NCBI GenBank assembly: GCA_020437105.1 | Contig: JAGQWR010000091.1 | Coordinates: 1 to 64,000, forward strand | Reading direction: 5' to 3' | Length of the DNA: 64,000 nucleotides | Source of the DNA: Saprospiraceae bacterium | GTDB lineage: Bacteria; Bacteroidota; Bacteroidia; Chitinophagales; Saprospiraceae | Shown: in pieces, positions 26,051 through 35,427 of the stretch | Layout: every line of letters starts with the position of its first letter | How positions within the stretch are numbered: the first letter of the stretch is position 1 | The notes under the pieces: generated by a model | The model's input: the letters and a program-made list of their open reading frames with translations, nothing else | What the model was told of the DNA's origin: nothing | Database searches by the model: none | Translations under genes and position numbers: made by a program

Positions 26051-27457
26051 ATGGCTCTTATGAACTTTGATATAATAATCATTGGTAGTGGACCTGGTGG
26101 CTACGTAGCTGCAATTCGGGCATCCCAATTAGGGAAAAAAGTTGCCGTAGTAGAACGGGAATCTCTTGGCGGTATTTGCTTAAACTGGGGGTGTATTCCA
26201 ACAAAAGCACTGCTAAAAAGTGCACAGGTTTTTGACTATATCAATCATGCGGATGATTATGGTATCACTGTTGGTAATGCAAAAGCCGATTTTGATAAAA
26301 TGATCGGCCGGAGCCGAAATGTGGCGGACGGGATGAGCAAAGGTGTCAGTTTTCTGATGCGTAAAAATAAAATCACCATTATCAATGGGAACGGTAAATT
26401 GCTGCGTGGCAAAAAAGTAGAAGTCATTGCTGAGGAAGGCAAACGCACAGAGTATAGTGCCGAGTCCATTATTCTGGCTACAGGTGGACGTGCAAAAGCA
26501 CTTCCAAATCTTCCCATCGATGGGAAAAAGATTATCGAGTATCGCAAAGCCATGAGCCTGGAAAAACAACCAAAGAAAATGGTTGTAGTTGGTGCAGGTG
26601 CAATCGGAGTTGAATTTGCCTACTTCTACCACTCTATCGGCACGGAAGTAACTATTGTAGAGTTTATGGAGCAAGGTTTAGTGCCTCGGGAAGATGCCGA
26701 TATTTCCAAAGAACTGGGTAAAATCTACAAGAAAAAAGGTATGACCATTATGGCCAATTCTTCAGTTGAATCAGTTGATACCAGCGGAAGAGGATGTACC
26801 GTAAAGGTTAAAAACCGGAAAGACGGAAAAGAAGAAGAGATCAAATGTGATGTAGTTCTGTCTGCTGCAGGAGTAAGCCCAAACACCGAAAATATCGGAC
26901 TGGAAGAATTAGGCATTAAAACTGATCGGGGCATGGTGCTGGTTGATTCGTTTTATCAAACAAATGTGCCCGGTATTTATGCCATTGGAGATATCGTGCC
27001 TGGTCCGGCATTAGCACATGTAGCAAGTGCTGAAGGTATTGTCTGTGTTGAGAAGATTGCCGGTATGAGTCCGGAGCCAATTGATTACAGCAATATCCCA
27101 TCTTGCACCTATTGTGCCCCTGAGGTCGCTTCAGTTGGTATGACAGAGCAGGCTGCCCGAGATGCCGGGTATGAGCTAAAAGTTGGCAAGTTTCCTTTCT
27201 CTGCATCCGGAAAAGCAAAAGCTGCAGGGGTACCGGAAGGCTTTGTGAAATTGATCTTTGATGCCAAATATGGAGAATTCCTGGGCGCGCACTTTATCGG
27301 TGCCAATGTAACTGAGATGATTGCTGAAGTAGTTGTTGCCCGTAAGTTGGAAACAACCGGACATGAAATTGTTAAATCAATTCACCCGCATCCTACGATG
27401 AGCGAAGCTATTATGGAAGCGGCTGCAGCAGCTTACGATGAGGTTATTCACCTTTAA
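26051..27457 (+). CDS. lpdA: Dihydrolipoyl dehydrogenase (E3)
   Basis: 468 residues. FAD fold GSGPGGYVAAIRA, redox disulfide GGICLNWGCIPTK (Cys43, Cys48), NAD fold VVGAGAIGVEFA, second FAD motif YAIGDIVPGPALAHVASAEG, and the C-terminal HPHPTMSE with His447-Glu452 as the acid/base pair: all complete. It reoxidises the lipoyl arms of the pyruvate and 2-oxoglutarate dehydrogenase complexes (and glycine cleavage) with NAD+. A second ATG three codons in (26060) gives MNFDIIIIG and is equally plausible. It converges with the HlyD gene with 7 bp between. Confidence 0.95.
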   Translation: MALMNFDIIIIGSGPGGYVAAIRASQLGKKVAVVERESLGGICLNWGCIPTKALLKSAQVFDYINHADDYGITVGNAKADFDKMIGRSRNVADGMSKGVSFLMRKNKITIINGNGKLLRGKKVEVIAEEGKRTEYSAESIILATGGRAKALPNLPIDGKKIIEYRKAMSLEKQPKKMVVVGAGAIGVEFAYFYHSIGTEVTIVEFMEQGLVPREDADISKELGKIYKKKGMTIMANSSVESVDTSGRGCTVKVKNRKDGKEEEIKCDVVLSAAGVSPNTENIGLEELGIKTDRGMVLVDSFYQTNVPGIYAIGDIVPGPALAHVASAEGIVCVEKIAGMSPEPIDYSNIPSCTYCAPEVASVGMTEQAARDAGYELKVGKFPFSASGKAKAAGVPEGFVKLIFDAKYGEFLGAHFIGANVTEMIAEVVVARKLETTGHEIVKSIHPHPTMSEAIMEAAAAAYDEVIHL

Positions 27458-27464
27458 GGTGCTG

Positions 27465-28739
27465 CTATAAACTGGAAAACCATTGGAGGGCCCGTTCGAT
27501 AAAGCGCTTATCGGCGGTAATAATCTCCGCTTTTCCGATCATCTGTTGCCGAAAGGTCAATTCGTTACCGAAGCTGGTAATCAAACCATTAGGTAGGCTG
27601 ACTTTAACAAAATATGTATTATTCTGTGGCAGAAGGGCTTTACTTTCAACCCGACCTTCCACAAATCCAAACTCTTGAAAGGGATAACTGTCAAACTTTA
27701 TGATGACACGTTGTCCCTTTTCTACTTTACCAGAGCCTGTAACGGGTAACATTACTTCCCCCAGGAATTGATTTCCATCCTGGAAAGGGACAATGGCCAT
27801 TACCTCGTCTCCCCGGCGCACATATTGCTGTTCCGTTCGGAAATTGTAAAAGGAGGCTACTCCTTCTGTGGGCGCATACAGGATATACTTCTGTTTCCAG
27901 CTTTGAATCCGGCTATCCAGGGTGTTAAGGCTCGTTTGAAACTGTCTGAATTTATTTAGATTCCCGGATTTAGAGCCCTGCTGGATAGCCAATATTTGCA
28001 TATTGAGGTTGGCTATCTCTTGTTTTTTAACACTGATTTCGCGTTCCAGGCTGATTATTTCCTGCTCCTTATCAATCAGATCATCCCGACTTTGTTGTAG
28101 CAGTTCAAGGGTCTCGTTATTTCCATCGTACAGATTTTGATTGACGCTATACTGTTGTTCAGCCAGTGCCTTTGATTCTTTTGCAGATTCTAATTGGCGC
28201 GTCAAAATGGAAATACTGGATCGTAATGCTGTTATTTGACGGTTAAGGGTCTGTGTGCTTTCCTCGTCATAGTCGTCGCTCTTATCAAATGAGAAATCCT
28301 GAAAGAGTTGGATAAAGGCGGAATAGTCGGCATGGAGGTCTCCTAAACGCAGGGATTTATCCGGTATATAACTCAGAAGTGCCTCCTGGTCAAACCCTTG
28401 CAACTGTTGTATATCAGACTCCAATTTAAGGATGTCATCATAACGGGCAGTATTGGATATCACAGCCAATACTTCTTCCCGTTTCACGGTATCGCCATCT
28501 TCAACCATAATCTGAGCGATATAACCATCTGCCTGGGCGATCAGCGATACAGGCGGACGCAAGGTTGTAAGCGTTACTTCTGAAACTACTTTCTCGGGAT
28601 ATTTGAAAATCCAACTTAAAAAGACGAGGACAAATAAACAGATCAGGGCTACCGAGGTGCCCCAGCGAACAATCCAGGAAGGGGGAGTTCCCAAAATTTC
28701 CTGAACTTCTTCACTTCGTATCTGATATTTTTCCGCCAT
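27465..28739 (-). CDS. HlyD-family periplasmic adaptor of a peptide/protein exporter
   Basis: 424 residues: a cytoplasmic start, one membrane helix (about 27-46), a biotinyl/lipoyl-like half motif (PVSLIAQADGYIAQIMVEDGDTVKREEVLAVI), a long coiled-coil hairpin (about 130-270) and the second half motif plus beta-barrel (YILYAPTEGVASFYNF...VRRGDEVMAIVP). Adaptors of this kind bridge an inner-membrane ABC exporter and an outer-membrane TolC-like duct. It is 3 bp downstream of the C39-peptidase ABC transporter, its evident partner. No outer-membrane factor gene is nearby. Confidence 0.9.
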   Translation of the reverse strand: MAEKYQIRSEEVQEILGTPPSWIVRWGTSVALICLFVLVFLSWIFKYPEKVVSEVTLTTLRPPVSLIAQADGYIAQIMVEDGDTVKREEVLAVISNTARYDDILKLESDIQQLQGFDQEALLSYIPDKSLRLGDLHADYSAFIQLFQDFSFDKSDDYDEESTQTLNRQITALRSSISILTRQLESAKESKALAEQQYSVNQNLYDGNNETLELLQQSRDDLIDKEQEIISLEREISVKKQEIANLNMQILAIQQGSKSGNLNKFRQFQTSLNTLDSRIQSWKQKYILYAPTEGVASFYNFRTEQQYVRRGDEVMAIVPFQDGNQFLGEVMLPVTGSGKVEKGQRVIIKFDSYPFQEFGFVEGRVESKALLPQNNTYFVKVSLPNGLITSFGNELTFRQQMIGKAEIITADKRFIERALQWFSSL

Positions 28740-28742
28740 ACC

Positions 28743-30920
28743 CTACAACTGATTCTGTAACAAATGGAAATAAACGCCTTTACGCATATTGAGTTGATCG
28801 TGATTGCCCTGCTCTACTACCCGGCCATCGCCCAACACAATAATATGATCGGCATGTCGCACCGTACTTAGTCGGTGTGCCACCATAACGACTGTACGGC
28901 CTTTGAAGAATTCCCGAATATTCTGGATAATGATTGCCTCATTTTGTGAATCCAGGGCATTGGTTGCTTCGTCAAAGAATAGGTAATCCGGATTTTTATA
29001 AACGGCTCGGGCAATCAAAATTCGCTGTCGCTGTCCCTGGCTCAGCCCAACACCTTCCGCACCGATTTTGGTATGGTAGCCCAAGGGCAAAGTTTCTATG
29101 AAGGACTGAATATGGGCTACCTTTGCAGCCAATACCAGGCGGTGATCATCTATGATTTCGTCGCCTAATGCAATATTCCGGGCAATGGAATCTGAAAAAA
29201 CATACCCATCCTGTAAGACCGCTCCACATTTTTCCCGCCACAGCCGGCTGTGGAAATTGCTAATATTAATATCTCCTAACTTAATGCTTCCCGATGTAGG
29301 TGGATAAATATTGAGTAGCAATTTAAGTAAGGTCGTTTTTCCGCTTCCGCTGGATCCTACTATGGCTGTTGTTTTACCTCGCGGAATTTCGAGCGAAAGA
29401 TTAGAAAGTACCGGTGGTGTTCCTTCTCCTCCATATTTATAGGTCACGCCTTCCATTCGGATATCGCCGTTTTCCGGCAATATACTGATGGCGCGTTCCG
29501 GATTTTCTTCATTCTCCCTCAAATGGACCTCATTCATTCGCTCCAGGCTGATCTTGGCATCCTGGGTGGCACGAAAAAATTCAACCAACTGATTAACCGG
29601 CGGATTTAATTGTCCGATTATGTACTGAACAGCCAGCAGGGATCCTAAAGACATTTGGCCCTGAATGACTGCACGAGCAGCAAAAATGGTAATCAGGATG
29701 TTTTTGACTTCCGTAATGATCTGGGCACCCAGACGTTGGCGTTGGTTTACTGCGAGGTAATTCATGCCGACACGGAATAGTTTTGCTTCTGTGCGCTCCC
29801 ATTCCCACCGTTTCTGAGTTTCGGCATTATGGAGTTTGATCTCCTGCATGCCGTTGATCATTTCTACCAACTTGATTTGATTCTCCGCGGCCTGATCAAA
29901 ACGTTTGTAATCCAGCTCTTTCCGAGCTTTCATAAACCGGAGTACCCAGGCAAGATAAACGCCGGTACCAATTAAAAAGATGAGAAAAATTGTTAGATCA
30001 AAATAGAGCAATAGTCCGCCAAGCAACACAATACTGACAGCAGAAAATGCCGTAAACAAAGAATTGGTTGTTAAGAGTCGTTCTACCCGCTCATTATCAT
30101 AAATCCGATTTAGTAGATCGGAAGTCATGCGCTGGTCAAAAAACCGGATAGGAAGCTTTAAAACCTTTATCAGAAAGTCGGAGATGAGGTTGATATTGAC
30201 TCGAACACCTAAATGAAGTAAAATCCATCCCCGAATGTGCTCAATAAGCATTTGGCTGCCAAATAACATGAGCCAGGCGAGCAGAATGAGCAGGACGAAA
30301 TTAAAATCCTGACTACTTATTCCCTCATCAACAAGGGCCTGTATCAGGAATGGAAAGATGACGAGTAAAATGGCAGAGAGTAAAACACCCAATGCCAATT
30401 GAAAAATCAGGCCTCTGTAATTACTGAGGTATTGATAGATATACCCGAAACCGCCCTTGTTTGTTTTATCGCCTTCTTTTTGGAAAAAATCAGGCGTTGG
30501 TTCCAGCATTAAAACCACCCCTACTGATTCGCCATCTTCCATGGTACTGATCCAGCCGTCCAGGAATTCTTCTTTGCTCAATCGGAGTAAACCAATCGAC
30601 GGATCGGCAATAGCTACAAACTTATCTGTAATATCATACAGTACAACATAGTGGTTTTGCCGCCAATGCACAATGGAAGGCAATGGAACCATTTTTCGCA
30701 GTCGATCAAAACTGACCTTTGCTGCCAACGTGTGCAATCCGATATGATCGGCGGCATCACTAATTTCCAACAGGCTTACACCTTCTTTTCGCTGGTGTGT
30801 GAGCTGACGCAGGTATTCGAGAGAATAAAATCGCCCATAGTGCCGCGCTACCATTCTGAGACAGGTAGCACCGCAATCCATTGCATCATGCTGTTTATAA
30901 AATGGAAATGTTTTGGGCAT
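28743..30920 (-). CDS. Peptidase-containing ABC exporter (C39 peptidase-TM-ATPase)
   Basis: 725 residues. An N-terminal C39 peptidase has Gln10, Cys16 (DCGATCLRM), His90 (NHYVVLY) and Asp106 (ADPS), a complete catalytic set. It is followed by a six-helix ABC membrane domain (about 165-440) and an ATPase (Walker A GSSGSGKT, signature LSQGQRQRI, DEATNALDSQ, switch AHRLSTVRHAD). Such exporters cut leader peptides after a Gly-Gly type site and pump the core peptide out: bacteriocins, RiPPs or peptide signals. No precursor with a GG leader is recognised next to it, so the substrate is unknown. Forms an operon with the HlyD adaptor. Confidence 0.93.
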   Translation of the reverse strand: MPKTFPFYKQHDAMDCGATCLRMVARHYGRFYSLEYLRQLTHQRKEGVSLLEISDAADHIGLHTLAAKVSFDRLRKMVPLPSIVHWRQNHYVVLYDITDKFVAIADPSIGLLRLSKEEFLDGWISTMEDGESVGVVLMLEPTPDFFQKEGDKTNKGGFGYIYQYLSNYRGLIFQLALGVLLSAILLVIFPFLIQALVDEGISSQDFNFVLLILLAWLMLFGSQMLIEHIRGWILLHLGVRVNINLISDFLIKVLKLPIRFFDQRMTSDLLNRIYDNERVERLLTTNSLFTAFSAVSIVLLGGLLLYFDLTIFLIFLIGTGVYLAWVLRFMKARKELDYKRFDQAAENQIKLVEMINGMQEIKLHNAETQKRWEWERTEAKLFRVGMNYLAVNQRQRLGAQIITEVKNILITIFAARAVIQGQMSLGSLLAVQYIIGQLNPPVNQLVEFFRATQDAKISLERMNEVHLRENEENPERAISILPENGDIRMEGVTYKYGGEGTPPVLSNLSLEIPRGKTTAIVGSSGSGKTTLLKLLLNIYPPTSGSIKLGDINISNFHSRLWREKCGAVLQDGYVFSDSIARNIALGDEIIDDHRLVLAAKVAHIQSFIETLPLGYHTKIGAEGVGLSQGQRQRILIARAVYKNPDYLFFDEATNALDSQNEAIIIQNIREFFKGRTVVMVAHRLSTVRHADHIIVLGDGRVVEQGNHDQLNMRKGVYFHLLQNQL

Positions 30921-31222
30921 ATATCAGAACAAACAGCCTGGGGCTATTTTTCGAAGTCTTCTCGTAATTTTGGAAACTGAAGCCTATATTTTACTGTTAA
31001 TCAACAATTTAAATTTAAATTATCCAAGCTCGAATATATTAAAAATGTATGTTTTTTGTCGTATGATCAATAAAAATACAAAAATATTCAGGCTCCAAAA
31101 TATATGTTTTTTCCAGTTATTTAGCCACAAAACCCAACTAAAACGCTCCAATCGGTCTGTTTCTAAAAACTTAGCTGGTAAGCTGTTTGAAAGGTATGCT
31201 GTAATGATTAATTTGGCAACCA
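30921..31222. other. 302-bp AT-rich divergent intergenic region
   Basis: Between the exporter (minus) and a GT2-like gene (plus). It is markedly AT-rich, with runs such as AATTTAAATTTAAATT near 31006-31021. It presumably holds promoters for both directions, but I find no full TAnnTTTG box. Short frames on both strands start at weak codons and look like chance, and none has a Gly-Gly leader pattern. Confidence 0.5.
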
Positions 31223-32176
31223 ATGAATAAGACCTTTCTTTCCGTCATCCTGGTCCTAAATGATCCTGCCGAAATCAGGGAAATTCCACAAACGCTGTTG
31301 GCATTAAACAAGTCAATGGAGCAATCCTTTAGCGATTACGAATTCCTGTTGGTTAACAATACCCACCAACGTGGATTTGAGCTCCTGGAGGAACAATTGC
31401 CTTCCGAAATTCGAAAGCATGTGTATTTGTTAAACCTTTCCTCTCCTACTATTCCAAACCATGCTATCCTCGCCGGTCTGGACCGGGCAAATGGGGATTA
31501 CACCGTCATTTTTGAACAGGGATTCAGAGACCAGCCGGAATTGATCAATCAGCTTTATCAAAAAGCACAAGAGGGTTTTGACATCGTTTATTTAAAAGCA
31601 AATTATCGGAAATCATCCTGGATTCTAAAAGGCTTCTATGCGCTCTTCTATTGGGTTTTAAGAAGATACAGTCAATTGAAATTTGATGACCGGGCACATG
31701 ATACCCGCATTATCTCCAGAAGAGCCCTAAATTCGCTGCTTAGATTACGCGAAAATTTGCGGTATATGAAGGCCATATACTCGATAGTTGGTTTTCCAAC
31801 TTCTTATTTGGAAGTTGCGGTGCCCCTGGAACGAGAACATCAACAGTCATTTGGAGAGCAATTTCGAACATCCTTACTGGCTATCAGCTCTTATACCACT
31901 TTTCTGCGAAGCCTGTTACTCTGGATTTTTTTACTCTCTTTTGGCTTCTTAATTCTGGTTGTTGTCAATGCCTTGAAAGTTCGCTTTACACAAATTGACC
32001 TTTTAGGCAATTACCACGAAACCATCTCCGGCTGGACTTTTTTGGTTGTGCTAATTTCTATCTTCTTTGCGATTACCTGCCTCAATTTGTACATAATGAG
32101 TATCTATCTTTCAAATATTTACCAGGAAATGAAACAAAGGCCACTGTATATTATTGAGTCGGTCAAACGACCCTAA
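31223..32176 (+). CDS. GT2-like (DPM1/GtrB-type) membrane glycosyltransferase homologue with degenerate acidic motifs
   Basis: 317 residues. The layout is that of polyprenyl-phosphate glycosyltransferases: an N-terminal GT-A-like domain (about 1-215) and two C-terminal membrane helices (about 226-250 and 268-295). NHAILAGLDRANGDYTVIF matches the N.ALxxGxxxAxGDYVxxMD region. However the usual DDGS is replaced by VNNTHQRG and the MDADLQDPPE metal site by FEQGFRDQPELI, so the metal-binding acids are missing. It may be inactive or a diverged enzyme. It is divergent from the C39 exporter and converges with the SCP2 gene (6 bp apart). Confidence 0.7.
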   Translation: MNKTFLSVILVLNDPAEIREIPQTLLALNKSMEQSFSDYEFLLVNNTHQRGFELLEEQLPSEIRKHVYLLNLSSPTIPNHAILAGLDRANGDYTVIFEQGFRDQPELINQLYQKAQEGFDIVYLKANYRKSSWILKGFYALFYWVLRRYSQLKFDDRAHDTRIISRRALNSLLRLRENLRYMKAIYSIVGFPTSYLEVAVPLEREHQQSFGEQFRTSLLAISSYTTFLRSLLLWIFLLSFGFLILVVVNALKVRFTQIDLLGNYHETISGWTFLVVLISIFFAITCLNLYIMSIYLSNIYQEMKQRPLYIIESVKRP

Positions 32177-32182
32177 ATCGTC

Positions 32183-32500
32183 TTACATTAAGCCCAATAC
32201 CTTTGCGTATTTTAGCATAACGCCCGGGTTACTGATCTTCACCTTCCCGGTCATGACAGCCATCATCGGATTGAGTTCACCGCTCAGTAATTTTCCCAGA
32301 TTTTCATCGGAAGCCTTAACAGTACATTCTGCATTTCCGACAAATCCATCATGAACCAATACGTTTCCGTCTGTAAGCTCAACTGTAAATTGTCCGCCGG
32401 TATCACCGGAGATATCAAACTGGAAATTAGTTTCCATTCCCTCAATGACTGATTTATTTACCTTGTTTGGAAGGTCTTTGATAAATTTTGCTGCATCCAT
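32183..32500 (-). CDS. SCP2 sterol-binding domain protein
   Basis: 105 residues, a single SCP2 domain: FQFDISGDTGGQFTVELTDGNVLVHDGFVGNAECTVKASDENLGKLLSGELNPMMAVMTGKVKISNPGVMLKYAKVL, with the typical G.L.P..A...GK..I.GD-like ending. SCP2 domains bind lipids or acyl chains in a hydrophobic tunnel. The bacterial role is unclear. It is the last gene of a four-gene minus-strand run with a monoglyceride-lipase-like hydrolase at its head, which suggests lipid handling (inference). Confidence 0.88.
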   Translation of the reverse strand: MDAAKFIKDLPNKVNKSVIEGMETNFQFDISGDTGGQFTVELTDGNVLVHDGFVGNAECTVKASDENLGKLLSGELNPMMAVMTGKVKISNPGVMLKYAKVLGLM

Positions 32501-32582
32501 CGTTTCTAATTTTGTGAGTAGAATGCGAAGCTAAAATATTAAATAGATTATTGGCTACGCTTTCGCGAAAAAAGCTACAACG

Positions 32583-33065
32583 CTATTTACGCAGCTTACT
32601 TCCATTCAACACCCCTACTGCCAGGGTACTGAGTAGTGCAATCCAATAGGGAATCTTAAATTGAAGAACAACCATTTCCTTTGTTTCTGCATCCATGTCA
32701 TTTCCCAAATTAAACTGGAGGATGAGCAGACAGAGAAAAGCCAATAAGCCGGCAGTGGTGCCAATCAGGGCGTACATTTTTCCTTGAAACAGGAAAAAGA
32801 AAACCAATCCGCTAAGTGCTGCCAGGAAGGCAATGAGGGCATAAATGTTCATGTCACCCGAAGACTCGCCGGCAATATCTGAATCGCCATCCATATCAAG
32901 CTCTTCGTTTGCCAAAATACCCGCAGGTGTCGGTTCTGTACCAAACGCCATGTTGATACCTGAAATCTTCATTACGGTATCACCACTACATTTTACCTCA
33001 CAAAAGGTAAACAGAAAGCAAAGGAGCGCCAGTCCAAATCCGGTAGGAGATAAAATGTTGTTCAT
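32583..33065 (-). CDS. Four-helix membrane protein of unknown function
   Basis: 160 residues with hydrophobic segments at about 5-22, 73-90, 95-115 and 135-152. The loop between the first two (about 25-70) is acidic (DMDGDSDIAGESSGD) with conserved-looking Cys at 22 and 26 (CEVKC). No family recognised. It lies between the erythromycin-esterase-like and SCP2 genes (gaps of 23 and 82 bp), so probably in the same transcript. Confidence 0.75.
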   Translation of the reverse strand: MNNILSPTGFGLALLCFLFTFCEVKCSGDTVMKISGINMAFGTEPTPAGILANEELDMDGDSDIAGESSGDMNIYALIAFLAALSGLVFFFLFQGKMYALIGTTAGLLAFLCLLILQFNLGNDMDAETKEMVVLQFKIPYWIALLSTLAVGVLNGSKLRK

Positions 33066-33088
33066 GACGAGGTATTTTATTTGTGTTC

Positions 33089-34411
33089 TTAAAGTTCTTT
33101 AGCAAAGTCAGTAGAATCAAAATAGATAATCACATCATAATACAGCCCCAAATTTGTTGGAGAGTAATAGGAAATCGTATTACCATCATAAACAGACCCA
33201 ATATTTAAAAATTTAGGTGAACCGGCCATCCAGGATTGCCAGTCTGCATTTGGTTCCAAATCTGCCATGCGCAGGTAAAAGTTTTCAGCTGCTGCATGGT
33301 GAAATAATTTATTATATGATCCGGTAAGTGGCTCCTGGCTGATAAAATGGGATTTTAAGCCCTTATTATATTGGACCGCCCGGAACCAACCTTGTGAAAA
33401 GGCAAATCCAACTATTTGGTAGTCACTGCCCATCGTGGATCGCAATTCTGATCCCAGGGTAGTCCAGTTGCTGTTATTATTGACGTGCAGATTATGCGCC
33501 CATACTGCCGTTTTGGTTTCCGAACCAAGGTAATCGGCAAGCCATATTGTATTCTCAGCCATGTATTCATCCCGTGGATTTCCGCCGGAAGGAATGGCAT
33601 AAGAATGCTGTACATCTACACATTGCTCCACGACCCTGGCCAGCCGTCTGATTAGCTCTAATTCACTGGCAGAACTGGCAGCTTCAATAACAGCCGCACG
33701 GGATTCAATCTCCGATTTTAGCCAGGTTACATTTTCTGTTTGAGTAATCCAATCATCTGCACTCAAACCGGAAAGCTCCGGCAACACTCTAATGACTGTC
33801 ATTCGCTGGCTTATGGAGTCTGCAAAGACGGGATCAAAGAGCTCCATTTTTTCAATCAACATGTCAACATTGTAAATTGGAATCTGGCAATCAATGCCAA
33901 AATAATGGATCTGTTCTTCTGGAGATTTTCCTTCATTATATGTGCGCATCCAGTTTAGCAATTCTAAAACTTCCTGAGTTTGCCAGGTCCAGAAATGCAT
34001 TTTTTCGGTCATCAATTCCGATAAATTGCCTTCAGCACCGAGTACATATGCCTCAAAAAACAGGGATTCAGCGAAATCAGCTTCAAAAGCAAAAAGTTTA
34101 AAACCGTGGTTCTCTACTAAATAGCGAAAAAGCCGATCCTTCATTTGGAAAAAATCGCTCGTGCCGTGAGTTGCTTCCCCCATCCCGACAATATAGGCGT
34201 CTCCCAGGAAAGCCAGGCTGTCCAGGTCAGTAAATGGCGCATCGGGATTTGAACCATCAATCGGAACAAGCACCTTGTCTAATTCATCCACCCGCACCTG
34301 CTCTGCGGCGGTGAGGCTGGGGATTGGATCTATAATGTCCTCTTTTTTACATGCACTGCCCAGAAACAAAAGCGCAATGATTCCCAGAGGAAAGTAAATT
34401 CCATATTTCAT
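33089..34411 (-). CDS. Erythromycin esterase-like lipoprotein
   Basis: 440 residues, lipoprotein signal (LGSAC, Cys21). The body has the Ere family marks: VGMGEATHGTSDFFQMKDRLFRYLVE (His), FKLFAFEADFAES (Glu), HYFGIDCQIP, and AVWAHNLHVNNNSNWTTLGSELRSTMGSDYQIVGFAF, covering the known active-site His and Glu positions. Some family members open macrolide rings, but most chromosomal Bacteroidota members are of unknown substrate. The lipoprotein form and the lipase neighbour argue against a dedicated resistance role. Starts 1 bp after the upstream hydrolase stop. Confidence 0.85.
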   Translation of the reverse strand: MKYGIYFPLGIIALLFLGSACKKEDIIDPIPSLTAAEQVRVDELDKVLVPIDGSNPDAPFTDLDSLAFLGDAYIVGMGEATHGTSDFFQMKDRLFRYLVENHGFKLFAFEADFAESLFFEAYVLGAEGNLSELMTEKMHFWTWQTQEVLELLNWMRTYNEGKSPEEQIHYFGIDCQIPIYNVDMLIEKMELFDPVFADSISQRMTVIRVLPELSGLSADDWITQTENVTWLKSEIESRAAVIEAASSASELELIRRLARVVEQCVDVQHSYAIPSGGNPRDEYMAENTIWLADYLGSETKTAVWAHNLHVNNNSNWTTLGSELRSTMGSDYQIVGFAFSQGWFRAVQYNKGLKSHFISQEPLTGSYNKLFHHAAAENFYLRMADLEPNADWQSWMAGSPKFLNIGSVYDGNTISYYSPTNLGLYYDVIIYFDSTDFAKEL

Positions 34412-34412
34412 T

Positions 34413-35240
34413 TTATCCCATTTTGGTTTTTATCCAGTGATTCATGAAGTCAAATACCTCCATTTTCTCCGGTTCATTATGAATTTCATGGTAAAACCCA
34501 TCCCAAGACTTGAAGGAAATGGGTCCGTTTACTCTTTCACAGAATGCCCGACTGGCCGGTTCAGAAGTTATTTTATCGCCAGAGCCATGCATGATCAGAA
34601 CAGGTACAGTGAGCGTTCCCGCAAAATGGTCCAGATAATCAGCTGATTTTAAAATAGCTAAACCTAAACCGGCAGAAATTTGATCATGGACCAAAGGGTC
34701 ATTCACATACGCATCCACGACCTTTGGGTCGCGGGATAAATAGCTTACATCCAGGTTGGAAGCCTGGGTAAATTTGGGCAAAAATCGTCCGACAACTTTG
34801 CCGGCAAAAACAAGCAGTGGACTTGGTTTGAAGGCCAATTGAATCCAGGGACCGGTAAAAATCGCACCGTTTATTCCCGGATCGGGTTGAAGGGTGTAAT
34901 ACAGCCCTAAATTCCCTCCCATGCTATGTCCGTACAGAAATAAGGGAATACCTGGATATTCGGTACGGGTTTTTTGAACAAAATAGCGAACGATGTGCAT
35001 CAGTTGGTCTATCCCTTCGGCATGCCCTCTTAAGCCCTCTGTCTTTCCATGTCCCGGCCAGTCAATTGCCCGAAAAAAGAAACCCTTTTGGTTGAAATAT
35101 GATGCCACATGCTGATACCTGCCTGAATGCTCCCCAAGTCCGTGCAATTGAAGGAGAATGGCCTTTGGTTTAGGAATAGCCCAATCGCGAAAAAATAGTT
35201 GACCAAGGTCGGTTGACTCAAGGGTGCCGGTGTCTTTCAT
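34413..35240 (-). CDS. Alpha/beta hydrolase, monoglyceride lipase/lysophospholipase type
   Basis: 275 residues, no signal peptide. LLQLHGLGEHSGRYQHVASYF and the oxyanion HG, RAIDWPGHGKTEG, nucleophile elbow LYGHSMGGNLGLYY, acid in LIMHGSGDKITSEPASR, and His in FYHEIHNEPEK: a complete triad with the PldB/MGLL pattern. It likely cleaves monoacylglycerol or lysophospholipid. It heads the run hydrolase, Ere-like lipoprotein, membrane protein, SCP2. Confidence 0.88.
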   Translation of the reverse strand: MKDTGTLESTDLGQLFFRDWAIPKPKAILLQLHGLGEHSGRYQHVASYFNQKGFFFRAIDWPGHGKTEGLRGHAEGIDQLMHIVRYFVQKTRTEYPGIPLFLYGHSMGGNLGLYYTLQPDPGINGAIFTGPWIQLAFKPSPLLVFAGKVVGRFLPKFTQASNLDVSYLSRDPKVVDAYVNDPLVHDQISAGLGLAILKSADYLDHFAGTLTVPVLIMHGSGDKITSEPASRAFCERVNGPISFKSWDGFYHEIHNEPEKMEVFDFMNHWIKTKMG

Positions 35241-35427
35241 AGAATTCCGAAAATTTGATTTTGGATTTATTGTCCGCTACAAGTTGTCCCTAAATTAAGA
35301 AAAAGTACTGGTTAGCTGATAGTACATTCGCAGAAGCCAGCAAATAAAAAGGGAGTGAGTCTTGCTGAATTTAAAAGTCTGCCTATCTTAACCGATAGCA
35401 TTTTCACTTAAAAAATTTGCCTGCTCC

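Noticed and set aside
30913..31230. Short frames on both strands in the exporter/GT gap as bacteriocin precursors
   Set aside because: They start at weak or overlapping codons, are Lys/Asn/Ile-rich as expected of AT-rich noise, and lack a Gly-Gly or Gly-Ala leader end.
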